Origin: Albimonas donghaensis
GTDB taxonomy: Bacteria > Pseudomonadota > Alphaproteobacteria > Rhodobacterales > Rhodobacteraceae
DNA length: 64,000 nt
Assembly: GCF_900106695.1 (NCBI RefSeq)
Contig: NZ_FNMZ01000001.1
Span: forward strand, 992,001-1,056,000
Direction of reading: 5' to 3'
Positions 53,130 to 61,602 of the stretch are shown piece by piece (positions within the stretch are counted from its first letter, which is position 1; each line of letters begins with the position of its first letter). The notes beneath the pieces were generated by a model. That model had not been told where the DNA came from. It saw nothing but the letters and a program-made list of their open reading frames with translations, and searched no databases. A program made the position numbers and the translations under genes.

Positions 53130-53726
53130 TCAGGCGGCCCTCCCCGCCCGTTCCGCCTGCAGGCGGCGGACCTCGACCATGTAGCCGCCCTCCTCCATCC
53201 ACGCGATTTCCTCCTCGGTGGAGACGCGGCCGAGGGCGTCGTTGCGATAGGGGAAGCGGCCGAAGCGGGCGATGACGGCGCGATGCGCCTCCGCGTGCAG
53301 GCCGCGATCCGGGGTCGGCGGGCCCATGCGGCTATGGGCGAGATGCACGCAGAGATCCTGGTCGGCCATCGCCTCGGAATGGGCGAAGGGGAGGTAGAGG
53401 AAATTGCGCGCCTCCAGGGGCGTGGCGAGGTCGTGGCCGGCGGCGATCGCCATGCGCGCGATGCGCCGGGCGCGGGCGTCGGTGGCGAAGCTGAGGCCCG
53501 AGCCGCGGAACATGTTGCGCGGAAACTGGTCGATGAGGATCAGCAGGCCCAGGGCGCCGGCGGGCGTGCCGCGCCAATGATCGAAGGCCCCGCCGCGCGC
53601 CGCCTTCCAGGTCGGCAGGTAGCGCCGGCGGATCCGCTCATCCAGAGCCTCGCCGCCGCCATACCAGCCGGCGGGCCCGACCTGGTTCAGCCAGAAATCG
53701 ACGATCTCGCGGGCGGATGCGGTCAT
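53130..53726 (-). CDS. DUF924-family protein
   Basis: The all-helical soluble protein has 198 residues, with family segments REIVDFWLNQVGPAGWYGGG, LLILIDQFPRNMFRGS, FLYLPFAHSEAMADQD and FGRFPYRNDALGR. The family is common in proteobacteria and has no established function. ATG 53726 opens the conserved region; a longer frame to 53840 adds no conserved residues. It lies 136 bases upstream of lpdA on the same strand, so they may be co-transcribed. Confidence 0.9.
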   Translation of the reverse strand: MTASAREIVDFWLNQVGPAGWYGGGEALDERIRRRYLPTWKAARGGAFDHWRGTPAGALGLLILIDQFPRNMFRGSGLSFATDARARRIARMAIAAGHDLATPLEARNFLYLPFAHSEAMADQDLCVHLAHSRMGPPTPDRGLHAEAHRAVIARFGRFPYRNDALGRVSTEEEIAWMEEGGYMVEVRRLQAERAGRAA

Positions 53727-53796
53727 GGGGCGGTCCTCTGCGCTTAGGGTCCCGCCAACACGGCGCAAGCGGGGGCGGAGGTCAAGCCCGCGCGGG

Positions 53797-55215
53797 TCAG
53801 GCCCCGCCGCCTCCGCCCGCCCCGGAAAGCCGCTTCTCATGCGCGTCGGAGGAGGGCGGGGGCGCGGTCTCGGGCTCGGGTTCGGAGGCGTCTTCGCCGT
53901 CCTGTTCCGATCCCTTCCCGGCCTCCGCCTCCGCCTCCGCCTCCGCTTCGGCCTCCGCCTCGCGCTCGGCCTCGATCTGGGCGGTCTTCTCCTCGGCGTA
54001 TTCGATCGCGTAATCCGCGGCGACCGGCGTGACGCCCGGCGCGACCGGAGCGTGGACGGCGGTATCCTCCACCGCCACGGCGGGGCGGCGGGTCATGCGC
54101 CAGGCGGCGTAGCCGGCCATGCCGCCGAACATCGCGGCGAGGAATCCGAAAAAGGCCCAGGCGCCGAAATAGGACATCAGCGCGCCGACCATCACCGGCC
54201 CGCCCACCGCGCCGACCCCGTTCAGGAACAGCATCCCGCCGGAGGCCGCGGCCCGCTGGTCGGGCGCGAGATAGTCGTTGGTATGCGAGATCAGCAGCGA
54301 ATAGAGCGGGTTGGCGATGCCGCCCACCAGCGCCGACATGGCCAGAACCACCGTGACATAGGCCTCCGCCGCGATGCCGATGAGCCCTGCCAGCGTGCCG
54401 ATCACCGTCATGATCAGGATCAGGAGACGACGATCCATGCGGTCCGACAGCCATCCGATCGGGTATTGGGTGATCAGCCCGCCCACATAGATCAGCGCCA
54501 CGAAGACCGAGATCTCCGCCACGGTGAAGCCGCGCTCGGTGCCGTAGACCGAGGCCATGCCGAACACCGCCGAGAACACCGCGCCGAGGAACACCGTGCC
54601 CACGAAGCCCAGCGGCGAGGCGCGGAACAGCGCGCCCAGGCTCATCAGCTTGGCGGTCTGGTGCACCGGCGCCGGAGAGACCGAGAGCAGGATCGGCGCG
54701 AAGCTCAGCGACACCGCGACCGAGATCAGCACGAACAGCTCATAGCCGCCCGGATCGGCGACGTTGAGCAGCGCCTGCGCCGCCACCACGCCGAGCATCT
54801 GCACGATCATGTAGAGCGACAGCGCCTTGCCGCGGGTTTCGTTGGTGGCGCTGTCGTTCAGCCAGCTTTCGGCCACCACGTAGACGGCGGCGAAGCAGGC
54901 CCCGACCGCGATGCGCATCAGCCCCCAGGCCCAGACATTGGGGAGGGCGGCGTAAAGGATGAACACCGCCGAGATCACCGAGGCCATGGCCGCGAAGACC
55001 CGCACATGGCCGACCCGGCGGATCATTTCGGGCGCGGCGCGGGAGCTGACCAGGAAGCCGAGGAAATAGCCGGACATGACCACCGACATCTCGGTCGCGG
55101 TGAACCCCTCCAGCGCGCCGCGGATGCCGAGCAGCGAGGCCTGCATGCCGTTGCCGAGCATCAGCAGGAGCATGCCGAACAGCAGCGCCCAGGTGTTGGA
55201 AAGCAGAGCGAACAT
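53797..55215 (-). CDS. major facilitator superfamily transporter (YcaD-like)
   Basis: The carrier has 472 residues and twelve membrane helices. It starts directly with a helix (MFALLSNTWALLFGMLLLML); YFLGFLVSSRAAPEMIRRVG and QYPIGWLSDRMDRR are the two A-motif-type loops. After about residue 395 there is an acidic, Ala/Glu-repeat tail (EAEAEAEAEAEA) ending in Gly/Ala, probably disordered. Two starts compete: ATG 55215 with GAGG six bases upstream (preferred) and ATG 55227. The substrate is unknown. It has its own upstream gap of 222 bases. Confidence 0.87.
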   Translation of the reverse strand: MFALLSNTWALLFGMLLLMLGNGMQASLLGIRGALEGFTATEMSVVMSGYFLGFLVSSRAAPEMIRRVGHVRVFAAMASVISAVFILYAALPNVWAWGLMRIAVGACFAAVYVVAESWLNDSATNETRGKALSLYMIVQMLGVVAAQALLNVADPGGYELFVLISVAVSLSFAPILLSVSPAPVHQTAKLMSLGALFRASPLGFVGTVFLGAVFSAVFGMASVYGTERGFTVAEISVFVALIYVGGLITQYPIGWLSDRMDRRLLILIMTVIGTLAGLIGIAAEAYVTVVLAMSALVGGIANPLYSLLISHTNDYLAPDQRAAASGGMLFLNGVGAVGGPVMVGALMSYFGAWAFFGFLAAMFGGMAGYAAWRMTRRPAVAVEDTAVHAPVAPGVTPVAADYAIEYAEEKTAQIEAEREAEAEAEAEAEAEAGKGSEQDGEDASEPEPETAPPPSSDAHEKRLSGAGGGGGA

Positions 55216-55448
55216 GGGGGGCCTCATCGCGGGACCGGCGGACCGGGCGCGCGGGAATGGGGAGGGCGTGGGGGATTCGTCCCTCGGATCGGGGCGGACC
55301 CTGCCCTTGCGCGCCGCGCGGGTCTTGAGCTTTAGCGACGCCGGGAGTCGGTTTCGTTAATCCCGGCTGCGACAGACTCGACCGAAACCGGCGCGAATGT
55401 CCGCGAAGCCTGGAGAGTCCACGCGACCGGCGCGCGGAAGCGTCCGGC

Positions 55449-55904
55449 TCAGCCCGACCCGTAGAGCGCGTCGGCCCGCGTCTCGAAGGCCCGCACGATG
55501 CGCTGCATGGCCTCGTTGAACACCACCCCGATCAGCTTTTGCAGCACGATCGAGCGGAACTCGAAATCCACGAAGAAATCGACGTCGCAGCCGCCATCCT
55601 CGCGCGGGTCGAACTTCCAGTGGTTGTTGAGATAGCGGAACGGCCCGTCGAGATAGGCGACGTCGATCCGCCGCTCCTGCGGGAACAGGGTGACGCGGGA
55701 GCCGAACTTCTCACGGAAGACCTTGAACGAGATGACCAGATCGGCGTCCAGCACCTCGGACCCGTCGGGCTGCGGGGTGCGGGCGCGGATGCGCGCGGCC
55801 GAGCACCAGGGCAGGAACTCGGGATAGGAGGGCACGTCGGCGATCAGGGCGTACATCTGATCGGCGCTGTAGGGCATCGTGCGTTTTTCGGCATGGGTCG
55901 GCAT
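55449..55904 (-). CDS. COQ10/RatA-like START-domain protein
   Basis: The product is 151 residues with the polyketide-cyclase/START fold seen in COQ10: [25 protein letters not shown], then a beta sheet ([20 protein letters not shown]) and a long C-terminal helix ([19 protein letters not shown]). COQ10 binds ubiquinone and assists respiration. Bacterial members are often annotated as RatA toxin, on slender evidence; ubiquinone binding is the likelier role. ATG 55904 is preferred; an internal Met at the MPYS motif is the alternative. It is divergent from hpt. Confidence 0.88.
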   Translation of the reverse strand: MPTHAEKRTMPYSADQMYALIADVPSYPEFLPWCSAARIRARTPQPDGSEVLDADLVISFKVFREKFGSRVTLFPQERRIDVAYLDGPFRYLNNHWKFDPREDGGCDVDFFVDFEFRSIVLQKLIGVVFNEAMQRIVRAFETRADALYGSG

Positions 55905-56057
55905 GGCTTCAATCCCTACGCGTCCGCCTTGAAACCGCGAAGGGGCGCGGAGGGGGGCCAATCGTCGCGCCCGGGCGAGCGGATCGGGGGCGGGACAAGC
56001 AGGCCGCCGCGCCCTATCCTGCGGGCCGACCGCAGGAGCCCAGGGGAGGCACGCGCC

Positions 56058-56657
56058 ATGTGCGCCGCAAACGCGACGACCAGGGGCGCCCGGCCCCGCA
56101 CCGAAGGCCCGCTGACCGGCCCGGATGGCAAGGCCTACGTGATCGACCAGCTGATCTCGGCCAAGTCCATCGCCGCGAGGGTGGAGGCCTTGGCCCACGA
56201 GATCTCGGATCACTTCGAGGGGACCGAGAAGCTGGTGGTGGTGGGGCTGCTGCGCGGCTCCTTCGTGTTCATCGCCGACATCGCCCGCGAAATCGCGCTG
56301 CCCATGGAGATCGATTTCATGGAGGCGTCGTCCTACGGCTCGTCGATGGAATCCTCGCGCGAGGTGCGGATCCTCAAGGACCTGCGCGGCGAGATCGAGG
56401 GGCGCGACGTGCTGGTGGTGGAGGACATCGTGGACACCGGCTTCACCCTGCATCATGTCCTGCACATGCTGCGCGCCCGCAAGCCGCGGCGGCTGGAGGT
56501 CTGCGCCCTGCTCGACAAGCCGAGCCGGCGGGAGGCGGAGGTGGATGTCCGCTTCACCGGCTTCACCATCCCGGACGAGTTCGTGGTGGGTTACGGCATC
56601 GACTATGCCCAGCGGAACCGGAACCTGTCCTATATCGGCAAGGTGCGCTTCGTCTGA
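56058..56657 (+). CDS. hpt: hypoxanthine phosphoribosyltransferase
   Basis: The enzyme has 199 residues. It carries the PRPP-binding motif [14 protein letters not shown], the N-terminal [16 protein letters not shown] with the catalytic region, and [13 protein letters not shown], a purine phosphoribosyltransferase flexible loop. It salvages hypoxanthine (and perhaps guanine) to nucleotides. GGGGAGG lies seven to eight bases before ATG 56058. The gene is followed by a palindrome and a REP-like element before the convergent TPR gene. Confidence 0.95.
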   Translation: MCAANATTRGARPRTEGPLTGPDGKAYVIDQLISAKSIAARVEALAHEISDHFEGTEKLVVVGLLRGSFVFIADIAREIALPMEIDFMEASSYGSSMESSREVRILKDLRGEIEGRDVLVVEDIVDTGFTLHHVLHMLRARKPRRLEVCALLDKPSRREAEVDVRFTGFTIPDEFVVGYGIDYAQRNRNLSYIGKVRFV

Positions 56658-56670
56658 GACGGACGTCTCA
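56655..56670. repeat. 16-bp palindrome TGAGACG-N2-CGTCTCA
   Basis: TGAGACGGACGTCTCA begins with the hpt stop codon (TGA). The same palindrome with different centre (AC) occurs at 58976-58991, in both cases close to a REP-like element. Confidence 0.6.
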
Positions 56671-56707
56671 CGGGCGGGGGGGGGAGCGCGTGTGGTGGGG
56701 GGGGCGC

Positions 56708-56730
56708 GGCGGGTTTGCACCCGCCCTACG
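56708..56730. repeat. REP-like palindrome, single copy
   Basis: GGCGGGTTTGCACCCGCCCT with ACG matches the elements at 21780 and 58951 with one change in the loop. It is followed by a degenerate inverse copy (CGCAGGGCGGGCGCCGATAC, 56748-56767). It lies between convergent hpt and TPR genes. Confidence 0.75.
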
Positions 56731-56789
56731 GCGCGGCGCCCCCGCTCGCAGGGCGGGCGCCGATACGCCTCCCTCCCCGGCCGCGCCGC

Positions 56790-58163
56790 CTAATCCAGTT
56801 CGGCGAGCGCGGCCCGCACCCGCGCTTCGGCCGCGCCGGCCTCTCCCGGCAGGCCCAGATCCGCATAGACCCCGGCCAGCGCGCGGTTGGAGGGGACGGA
56901 CATGGGTTCGAACCCCCGTCGCCGTTCCAGCGCCTGCTGGGCCGCGACCAGCCGGCCGCAGCGGATCAGCGCGTCGAGCCAGAGCTGTTCGAACAGGTCC
57001 CGCTGGGCGTGGCTGCCCCCGGCCTCCCACAGCCGCGGCAACGCCTCTCCCAGACGATCCGCCGCCCGGCTCCAGTCGCCCGCGGCATGGGCGGCGATCC
57101 CTTCGGCGGCCGGCAGGACCACCTCGGCCCAGACCGCGCGATCCTCGGCCGGGGCCTCGGCGCGGGCGCGGAACCCGTCCATCATCTCCGCCGCCGCCCG
57201 CCCCCGGCCCGAGCGCGCCAGCCCGTAGAGATATTGCAGGCTGAGAAACCCGTTGACGAAATCGCCGGTGCGGGGCGCGAGATGCGCGCCCACGTCTTCC
57301 CAGCGATCGCCCACGTCGACGCCCGCGATCTCCAGCCGCGCCAGCAGGCTCACGGCGCCGATCTGGTCCTGGGAATAGCCTTTCTCCAACCCCCAGCAAC
57401 GCTCGTCATAGGCCCGCAGCGCGGCCCCGAAATCCCCCTGGCTGATGGCGAACAGCGCGTAATGCCACCAGTTGTGGCTCAGCATGAAGGAGTTCAGGTC
57501 CGTCCAGCTGTCGGCCATGTCCTCCAGGAAGGCCCGCCCCTCGGCGATGCGGCCCTGGGTGAGGTGGATATGGGCGAGCGCGTGATGGGCCCAGGGCTCC
57601 CGCCGCTGGATCGCGACGGCGCGCAGGGCGGCGTCCTCGGCCTCGGCCAGCATGTGGCACTGCTCGAACCCGAAGGCGAGCATCCCGTGGCTATGGGCGA
57701 GATCCGGCCGCCCCCCGACCACCATGTGCCCCACCGCCAGCATCCCCGGCGCGTCGCCGCGGTTGAACTGGTGGTATTGGGTGATCTTGGCGAGCGCGAG
57801 ATCCGCGGGATGGGCCGCCACCCCCTCCCGCCCCAGCGCGATGGCGCGGGGCATGTCGCCGTCCGCCCAGGCGGCGAGGGCGGCGAGCGTGATCCGCTCG
57901 CGTTCCGTCGTGCCGGCGACGTTCGCGGCGGCGCGGTCCAGCCAGGGACGGGCGAGGGACGGGGCGTCCGGCGTCTCCAGGAACAGGTGCAGCGCGCCGG
58001 CATAGGCGTTGGCCAGCATGTTGGACGGGTTCGCCTGCGCCGCGGCCAGCACGTTGGCGGCCCGCTCCTCGTAGCCCACGAAGCCGCCCACGAAATCCGA
58101 GATCGCCCCGGCCGTGGCGTCGTCTTCGGCGGTGATCGGGTTTCCGGCCCAGTCTGCGCGCAT
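56790..58163 (-). CDS. TTC38-like tetratricopeptide-repeat protein
   Basis: The product is 457 residues built of helical repeats. The hallmark middle region is HHALAHIHLTQGRIAEG, followed by LNSFMLSHNWWHYALFAISQ, which matches the TTC38/TPR-38 family found in bacteria and animals. There is no signal peptide or membrane segment, so it should be cytoplasmic. No biochemical role has been established for the family. It is convergent with hpt and divergent from recO, with 65 bases to the recO start. Confidence 0.88.
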   Translation of the reverse strand: MRADWAGNPITAEDDATAGAISDFVGGFVGYEERAANVLAAAQANPSNMLANAYAGALHLFLETPDAPSLARPWLDRAAANVAGTTERERITLAALAAWADGDMPRAIALGREGVAAHPADLALAKITQYHQFNRGDAPGMLAVGHMVVGGRPDLAHSHGMLAFGFEQCHMLAEAEDAALRAVAIQRREPWAHHALAHIHLTQGRIAEGRAFLEDMADSWTDLNSFMLSHNWWHYALFAISQGDFGAALRAYDERCWGLEKGYSQDQIGAVSLLARLEIAGVDVGDRWEDVGAHLAPRTGDFVNGFLSLQYLYGLARSGRGRAAAEMMDGFRARAEAPAEDRAVWAEVVLPAAEGIAAHAAGDWSRAADRLGEALPRLWEAGGSHAQRDLFEQLWLDALIRCGRLVAAQQALERRRGFEPMSVPSNRALAGVYADLGLPGEAGAAEARVRAALAELD

Positions 58164-58228
58164 GCGATCCTCCCGGTTGACCGAGGCGAGGCTAGCGCGC
58201 CCGGCCTCCGCCGGCTAGAGATCGAGGC

Positions 58229-58945
58229 ATGGAATGGCGCGACGAAGGGCTGCTCCTGTCCGTGCGGCGGCATGGAGAGGGGGCGGCGATCCTCGACATC
58301 TTCACGGCCGGTCACGGGCGCCATTCCGGGGTGGCGCCAGGCGGAGGCTCGCGCCGCATGGCGCCGGTGATGCAACCCGGCGCGCAGCTTTCGGTGGAAT
58401 GGAAGGCGCGGCTCGAAAGCCATATGGGCGCCTGGCGGCCCGAGCCGATCCGCTCGCGTTCCGCGGCGATCATGTCGGACCGGCGCGCGCTGGCGGCGAT
58501 CGGGTCCATCGGCGCCCTGCTCGCCTTCCTGCCCGAACGCGAGCCGCATCCCGCGCTCTACGCCCGCACGGTCACGCTGGCCGACGCGCTGGGGACGGAC
58601 CCGGACTGGCCGGCGCTCTACGCCTTGTGGGAACTGGCGCTGCTGGATGAGCTGGGCTTCGGGCTCGACCTTTCGGAATGCGCGGCCACGGGGGGGCGGG
58701 AGGATCTGGTCTGGATCTCGCCGCGCTCCGGCCGGGCGGTGAGCGGGGAGGCCGGCGCGCCCTATGCCGACAGGCTGATCCCCCTGCCCGGCCTGTTCCT
58801 CGGCCGGGCCGAGACCGCGCCGGAGGACATCGCCGCGGCCCTGCGCGCCACCGGCCATTTCCTGCGCCACCACGCGGCCCCCGCCTTCGGGCGCGACGGC
58901 CCGCCCGAAGCGCGGGAGCGGTTGGCGGCGCTGTTCGGGACCTGA
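58229..58945 (+). CDS. recO: DNA repair protein RecO
   Basis: The protein has 238 residues. The N-terminal OB-fold begins MEWRDEGLLLSVRRHGEGAA and FTAGHGRHSGVAPGG. The C-terminal helical domain contains LYALWELALLDELGFGLDL, with the family ECAATGG segment (CAATG). RecO works with RecF/RecR to load RecA on gapped DNA. A Cys4 zinc site found in some RecO proteins is not present. The gene stands alone here; era or pdxJ, which are partners in other genomes, are not visible. Confidence 0.94.
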   Translation: MEWRDEGLLLSVRRHGEGAAILDIFTAGHGRHSGVAPGGGSRRMAPVMQPGAQLSVEWKARLESHMGAWRPEPIRSRSAAIMSDRRALAAIGSIGALLAFLPEREPHPALYARTVTLADALGTDPDWPALYALWELALLDELGFGLDLSECAATGGREDLVWISPRSGRAVSGEAGAPYADRLIPLPGLFLGRAETAPEDIAAALRATGHFLRHHAAPAFGRDGPPEARERLAALFGT

Positions 58946-58950
58946 GGCGC

Positions 58951-58991
58951 GGCGGGTTCGCACCCGCCCTACGGGTGAGACGACCGTCTCA
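58951..58991. repeat. REP-like palindrome plus TGAGACG-N2-CGTCTCA palindrome
   Basis: GGCGGGTTCGCACCCGCCCT with ACG (58951-58973) is identical to the element at 21780, and is followed at 58976-58991 by TGAGACGACCGTCTCA. The two palindromes lie five bases after the recO stop, between co-directional genes. Confidence 0.8.
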
Positions 58992-59095
58992 AACCGCCCA
59001 TCCGTCGCGATTCCCACGGGAGTCGTCGCGGCGAAGGCATGCGGACGCCCCCCGCCCGCGCTAGATGGGCGAGGCAGAACCCGCAAGGAGCCGGC

Positions 59096-61135
59096 ATGAC
59101 CGACGCATCCCAGGACCCGCTCGTGATCTTCACCCCCTCGGGCCGCCGCGGCCGCTTCGCGTCGGGCACCCCGGTGCTGACCGCGGCGCGGGCGCTGGGG
59201 GTGGATCTCGACTCGGTCTGCGGCGGCCGGGGCATCTGCTCGCGCTGCCAGATCCAGCCGGCCTTCGGCGCCTTCGACAAGCATGGCGTGGTCTCCGAGC
59301 CCGGCGCGCTGACCGCATGGAACGGGGTCGAGCAGCGCTACAAGGACAGGCGCGGGCTGGCGGAGGGCCGCAGGCTCGGCTGTCAGGCCTGCATCACGGG
59401 CGACGTGGTTATCGACGTGCCGCCCGAATCCCAGGTCCACCGCCAGATCGTGCGCAAGCGCGCCGAGGCCCGTTCCATCACCCTCGACCCGGCCCTTCGC
59501 CTGCATTTCGTCGAGGTCGACGAGCCCGACATGCACCACCCCTCGGGCGATCTCGAACGCCTGCGCGCCGCGCTGGCCGCGCAATGGGGGGTGGAGGGCG
59601 CCGAGGCCCCGCTGCCCGTGCTTCAGCGCCTGCAGAAGGTCCTGCGCGAGGGCGAATGGAAAGTCACCGTCGCCGTCCATACCGCGCATGAGGGCGCGGT
59701 CCCGCGCATCCTCGACCTCTGGCCCGGGTTGCGGGAGCGTCCGGTCTGGGGGGCGGCGGTCGATCTCGGCTCCACCACCATCGCCTGCCATCTGGCCGAT
59801 CTTCAGACCGGGGAGCTGGGCGCGTCGTCGGGCGTGATGAACCCGCAGATCCGCTTCGGCGAGGACCTGATGTCCCGCGTCTCCTATGCCATGATGAACC
59901 CCGGCGGGGCGGCGGAGATGACCCGCGCGGCGCGCGCGGCGCTGCGCGGCCTGATGGCCGAGGTGGCGCAGCAGGCCGGGGCCGCGCCCGAGGACATCCT
60001 GGAGGCGGTGATCGTCTGCAATCCGGTGATGCATCATCTCGTGTTGGGGATCGACCCGGTGGAGCTTGGCTGGGCCCCCTTCGCGCTGGCCACTTCCGAC
60101 GCGGTGTCGCTGGGGGCGGCGGAGCTGGACCTCGGCATCCACCCGCAGGGCCGCGTGCAGTTCCTGCCCTGCATCGCCGGCCATGTGGGGGCGGACGCCG
60201 CCGCGGTGGCGCTGTCGGAAAGCCCGCAGACCTCGGACGACCTCGTGCTGGTCGTCGACGTGGGCACGAACGCCGAAATCCTGCTGGGCGACCGCACCCA
60301 GGTGCTCGCCTGCTCCTCCCCGACCGGCCCCGCCTTCGAGGGCGCGCAGATCTCGTCCGGCCAGCGCGCCGCGTCCGGGGCGATCGAGCGGGTGCGCATC
60401 GACCCGGTGACCCGCGAGCCCCGCTTCCGCGTCATCGGCCAGGACATGTGGTCGGACGAGCCCGGCTTCGACGGGACCGCGGTCACCGGGATCTGCGGCT
60501 CGGGCATCATCGAGGTGATCGCCGAGATGCGGCTGGCCGGCATCGTGGACGTGGACGGGGCCGTGGGCTCTCCCGACGCCGTGGGCTCGTCCCGCTGCGT
60601 GCCGGACGGGCGGACCTTCGCCTATGTGCTCCATGACGCGACCGCGACCGGGGGGCCGCGGGTGACGGTGACCCAGGGCGACGTGCGCGCGATCCAGCTC
60701 GCCAAGGCGGCGCTGACCGCGGGGGCGCAGCTTCTGATGGACCGGCGCGGGGTGGAGAAAGTGGACCGCGTGGTGCTGGCCGGGGCCTTCGGGGCCCATA
60801 TCAGCCCGCTGCACGCGCTGGTGCTGGGCATGATCCCGGATTGTCCGGTGGCGAAGGTGACCTCCGCCGGCAACGCGGCGGGCACCGGTGCCCGCATCGC
60901 CCTGCTGGATCGCGGCGCGCGGGCGGAGATCGCGCAGGTGGTGCGCCGCATCGAGAAGATCGAGACCGCGGTGGAGCCGAAGTTCCAGGCGCATTTCGTG
61001 GACGCCATGGCCCTGCCCAACAAGTCGATGCCCTATCCCGAGCTGCGCAAGGCGGCGACGCTGCCGGACCTGAAGTTCGAGACCGCGTCCGGCGGCGGCG
61101 GCGGCGAGGGCCGCAGGCGTCGCCGCCGGGGCTGA
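59096..61135 (+). CDS. 2Fe-2S ferredoxin/ASKHA-domain protein, corrinoid-activator (RACo) type
   Basis: The protein has 679 residues. The N-terminal 2Fe-2S domain (about 8-105) has C42, C48, C51 and C96 (SVCGGRGICSRCQI; LGCQAC), the plant-type ferredoxin spacing. An ASKHA-type ATPase part follows, with AAVDLGSTTIACHL, VDVGTNAEILLGD, GICGSGIIEV and LAGAFGAHIS. This is the layout of RACo, which uses ATP to re-reduce inactive Co(II) corrinoid proteins. No corrinoid or methyltransferase gene is nearby. AAGGAG lies five bases before ATG 59096. The C-terminus ends in a Gly/Arg-rich tail with the stop inside an 11-bp tandem repeat. Confidence 0.9.
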   Translation: MTDASQDPLVIFTPSGRRGRFASGTPVLTAARALGVDLDSVCGGRGICSRCQIQPAFGAFDKHGVVSEPGALTAWNGVEQRYKDRRGLAEGRRLGCQACITGDVVIDVPPESQVHRQIVRKRAEARSITLDPALRLHFVEVDEPDMHHPSGDLERLRAALAAQWGVEGAEAPLPVLQRLQKVLREGEWKVTVAVHTAHEGAVPRILDLWPGLRERPVWGAAVDLGSTTIACHLADLQTGELGASSGVMNPQIRFGEDLMSRVSYAMMNPGGAAEMTRAARAALRGLMAEVAQQAGAAPEDILEAVIVCNPVMHHLVLGIDPVELGWAPFALATSDAVSLGAAELDLGIHPQGRVQFLPCIAGHVGADAAAVALSESPQTSDDLVLVVDVGTNAEILLGDRTQVLACSSPTGPAFEGAQISSGQRAASGAIERVRIDPVTREPRFRVIGQDMWSDEPGFDGTAVTGICGSGIIEVIAEMRLAGIVDVDGAVGSPDAVGSSRCVPDGRTFAYVLHDATATGGPRVTVTQGDVRAIQLAKAALTAGAQLLMDRRGVEKVDRVVLAGAFGAHISPLHALVLGMIPDCPVAKVTSAGNAAGTGARIALLDRGARAEIAQVVRRIEKIETAVEPKFQAHFVDAMALPNKSMPYPELRKAATLPDLKFETASGGGGGEGRRRRRRG

Positions 61136-61170
61136 TCCGGGGCTGATCCGGGGCTGATCCGGGGCTGATC
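61127..61170 (+). repeat. 11-bp tandem repeat, four copies, spanning a stop codon
   Basis: CGGGGCTGATC occurs four times head to tail from 61127. The first copy contains the TGA stop of the preceding gene and the others carry further TGAs. It is a second example in this window of a tandem repeat built on a stop codon. Confidence 0.9.
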
Positions 61171-61242
61171 CGGGCCCGGACGTTGCGGAAACCGCGTCCG
61201 GGGCCTAGTCTTGCGGGCCTTGCGCCCTGTTTCGGGGAGACG

Positions 61243-61602
61243 ATGATGCGCCCCTCCGCCGCCATGACCCTCGGGCTGCTTCTCGCGACCGCCGCCTGCG
61301 TCGGCGTCCCCGGCGACCTTGCGCCGGCCGGGCCCGGGCGCGCGCCCTCGCAGACCCAGGGCGCGCAGGATGTCCGGTCCGTGCCGGAAGAGCCGATGAT
61401 CGTGCCGGCCGATGCGATGCCCTTGCGCCCGCGGGCGTCGTCGCTGGATCACCTCACGGGCTCTTTGATGCTGCCCGACCCCGAGCCCGACCCCGAAACG
61501 GGGATAGGCGAGCCGACCGAGTTCGCCGGGAGCGAGATCTGCGACCGGCCCGACTGGTGCCGCCATGTGGACGCCGGCGCGTTCGAGGAATGCGCGTGCT
61601 GA
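61243..61602 (+). CDS. predicted lipoprotein of unknown function
   Basis: The product is about 119 residues. The signal peptide MMRPSAAMTLGLLLATAAC ends in a lipobox-like ATAAC. The mature part is short, Pro/Glu/Asp-rich (PDPEPDPETGIGEP), with four Cys near the end (ICDRPDWC, EECAC) that could bind metal or form disulfides. ATGs at 61243 and 61246 both follow GGGGAG. The 3-prime end overlaps the next gene by 13 bases. No family recognised. Confidence 0.65.
   Translation: MMRPSAAMTLGLLLATAACVGVPGDLAPAGPGRAPSQTQGAQDVRSVPEEPMIVPADAMPLRPRASSLDHLTGSLMLPDPEPDPETGIGEPTEFAGSEICDRPDWCRHVDAGAFEECAC

Noticed and set aside
55449-55904. RatA toxin of a toxin-antitoxin system
   Set aside because: The COQ10/START fold is clear, but no antitoxin-like partner (RatB type) is adjacent, and ubiquinone binding is a better-supported family role.
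56895-56915. GGTTCGAACCCCC, reminiscent of a tRNA T-arm
   Set aside because: It lies inside the TPR gene, and no acceptor, D or anticodon arm can be built around it.
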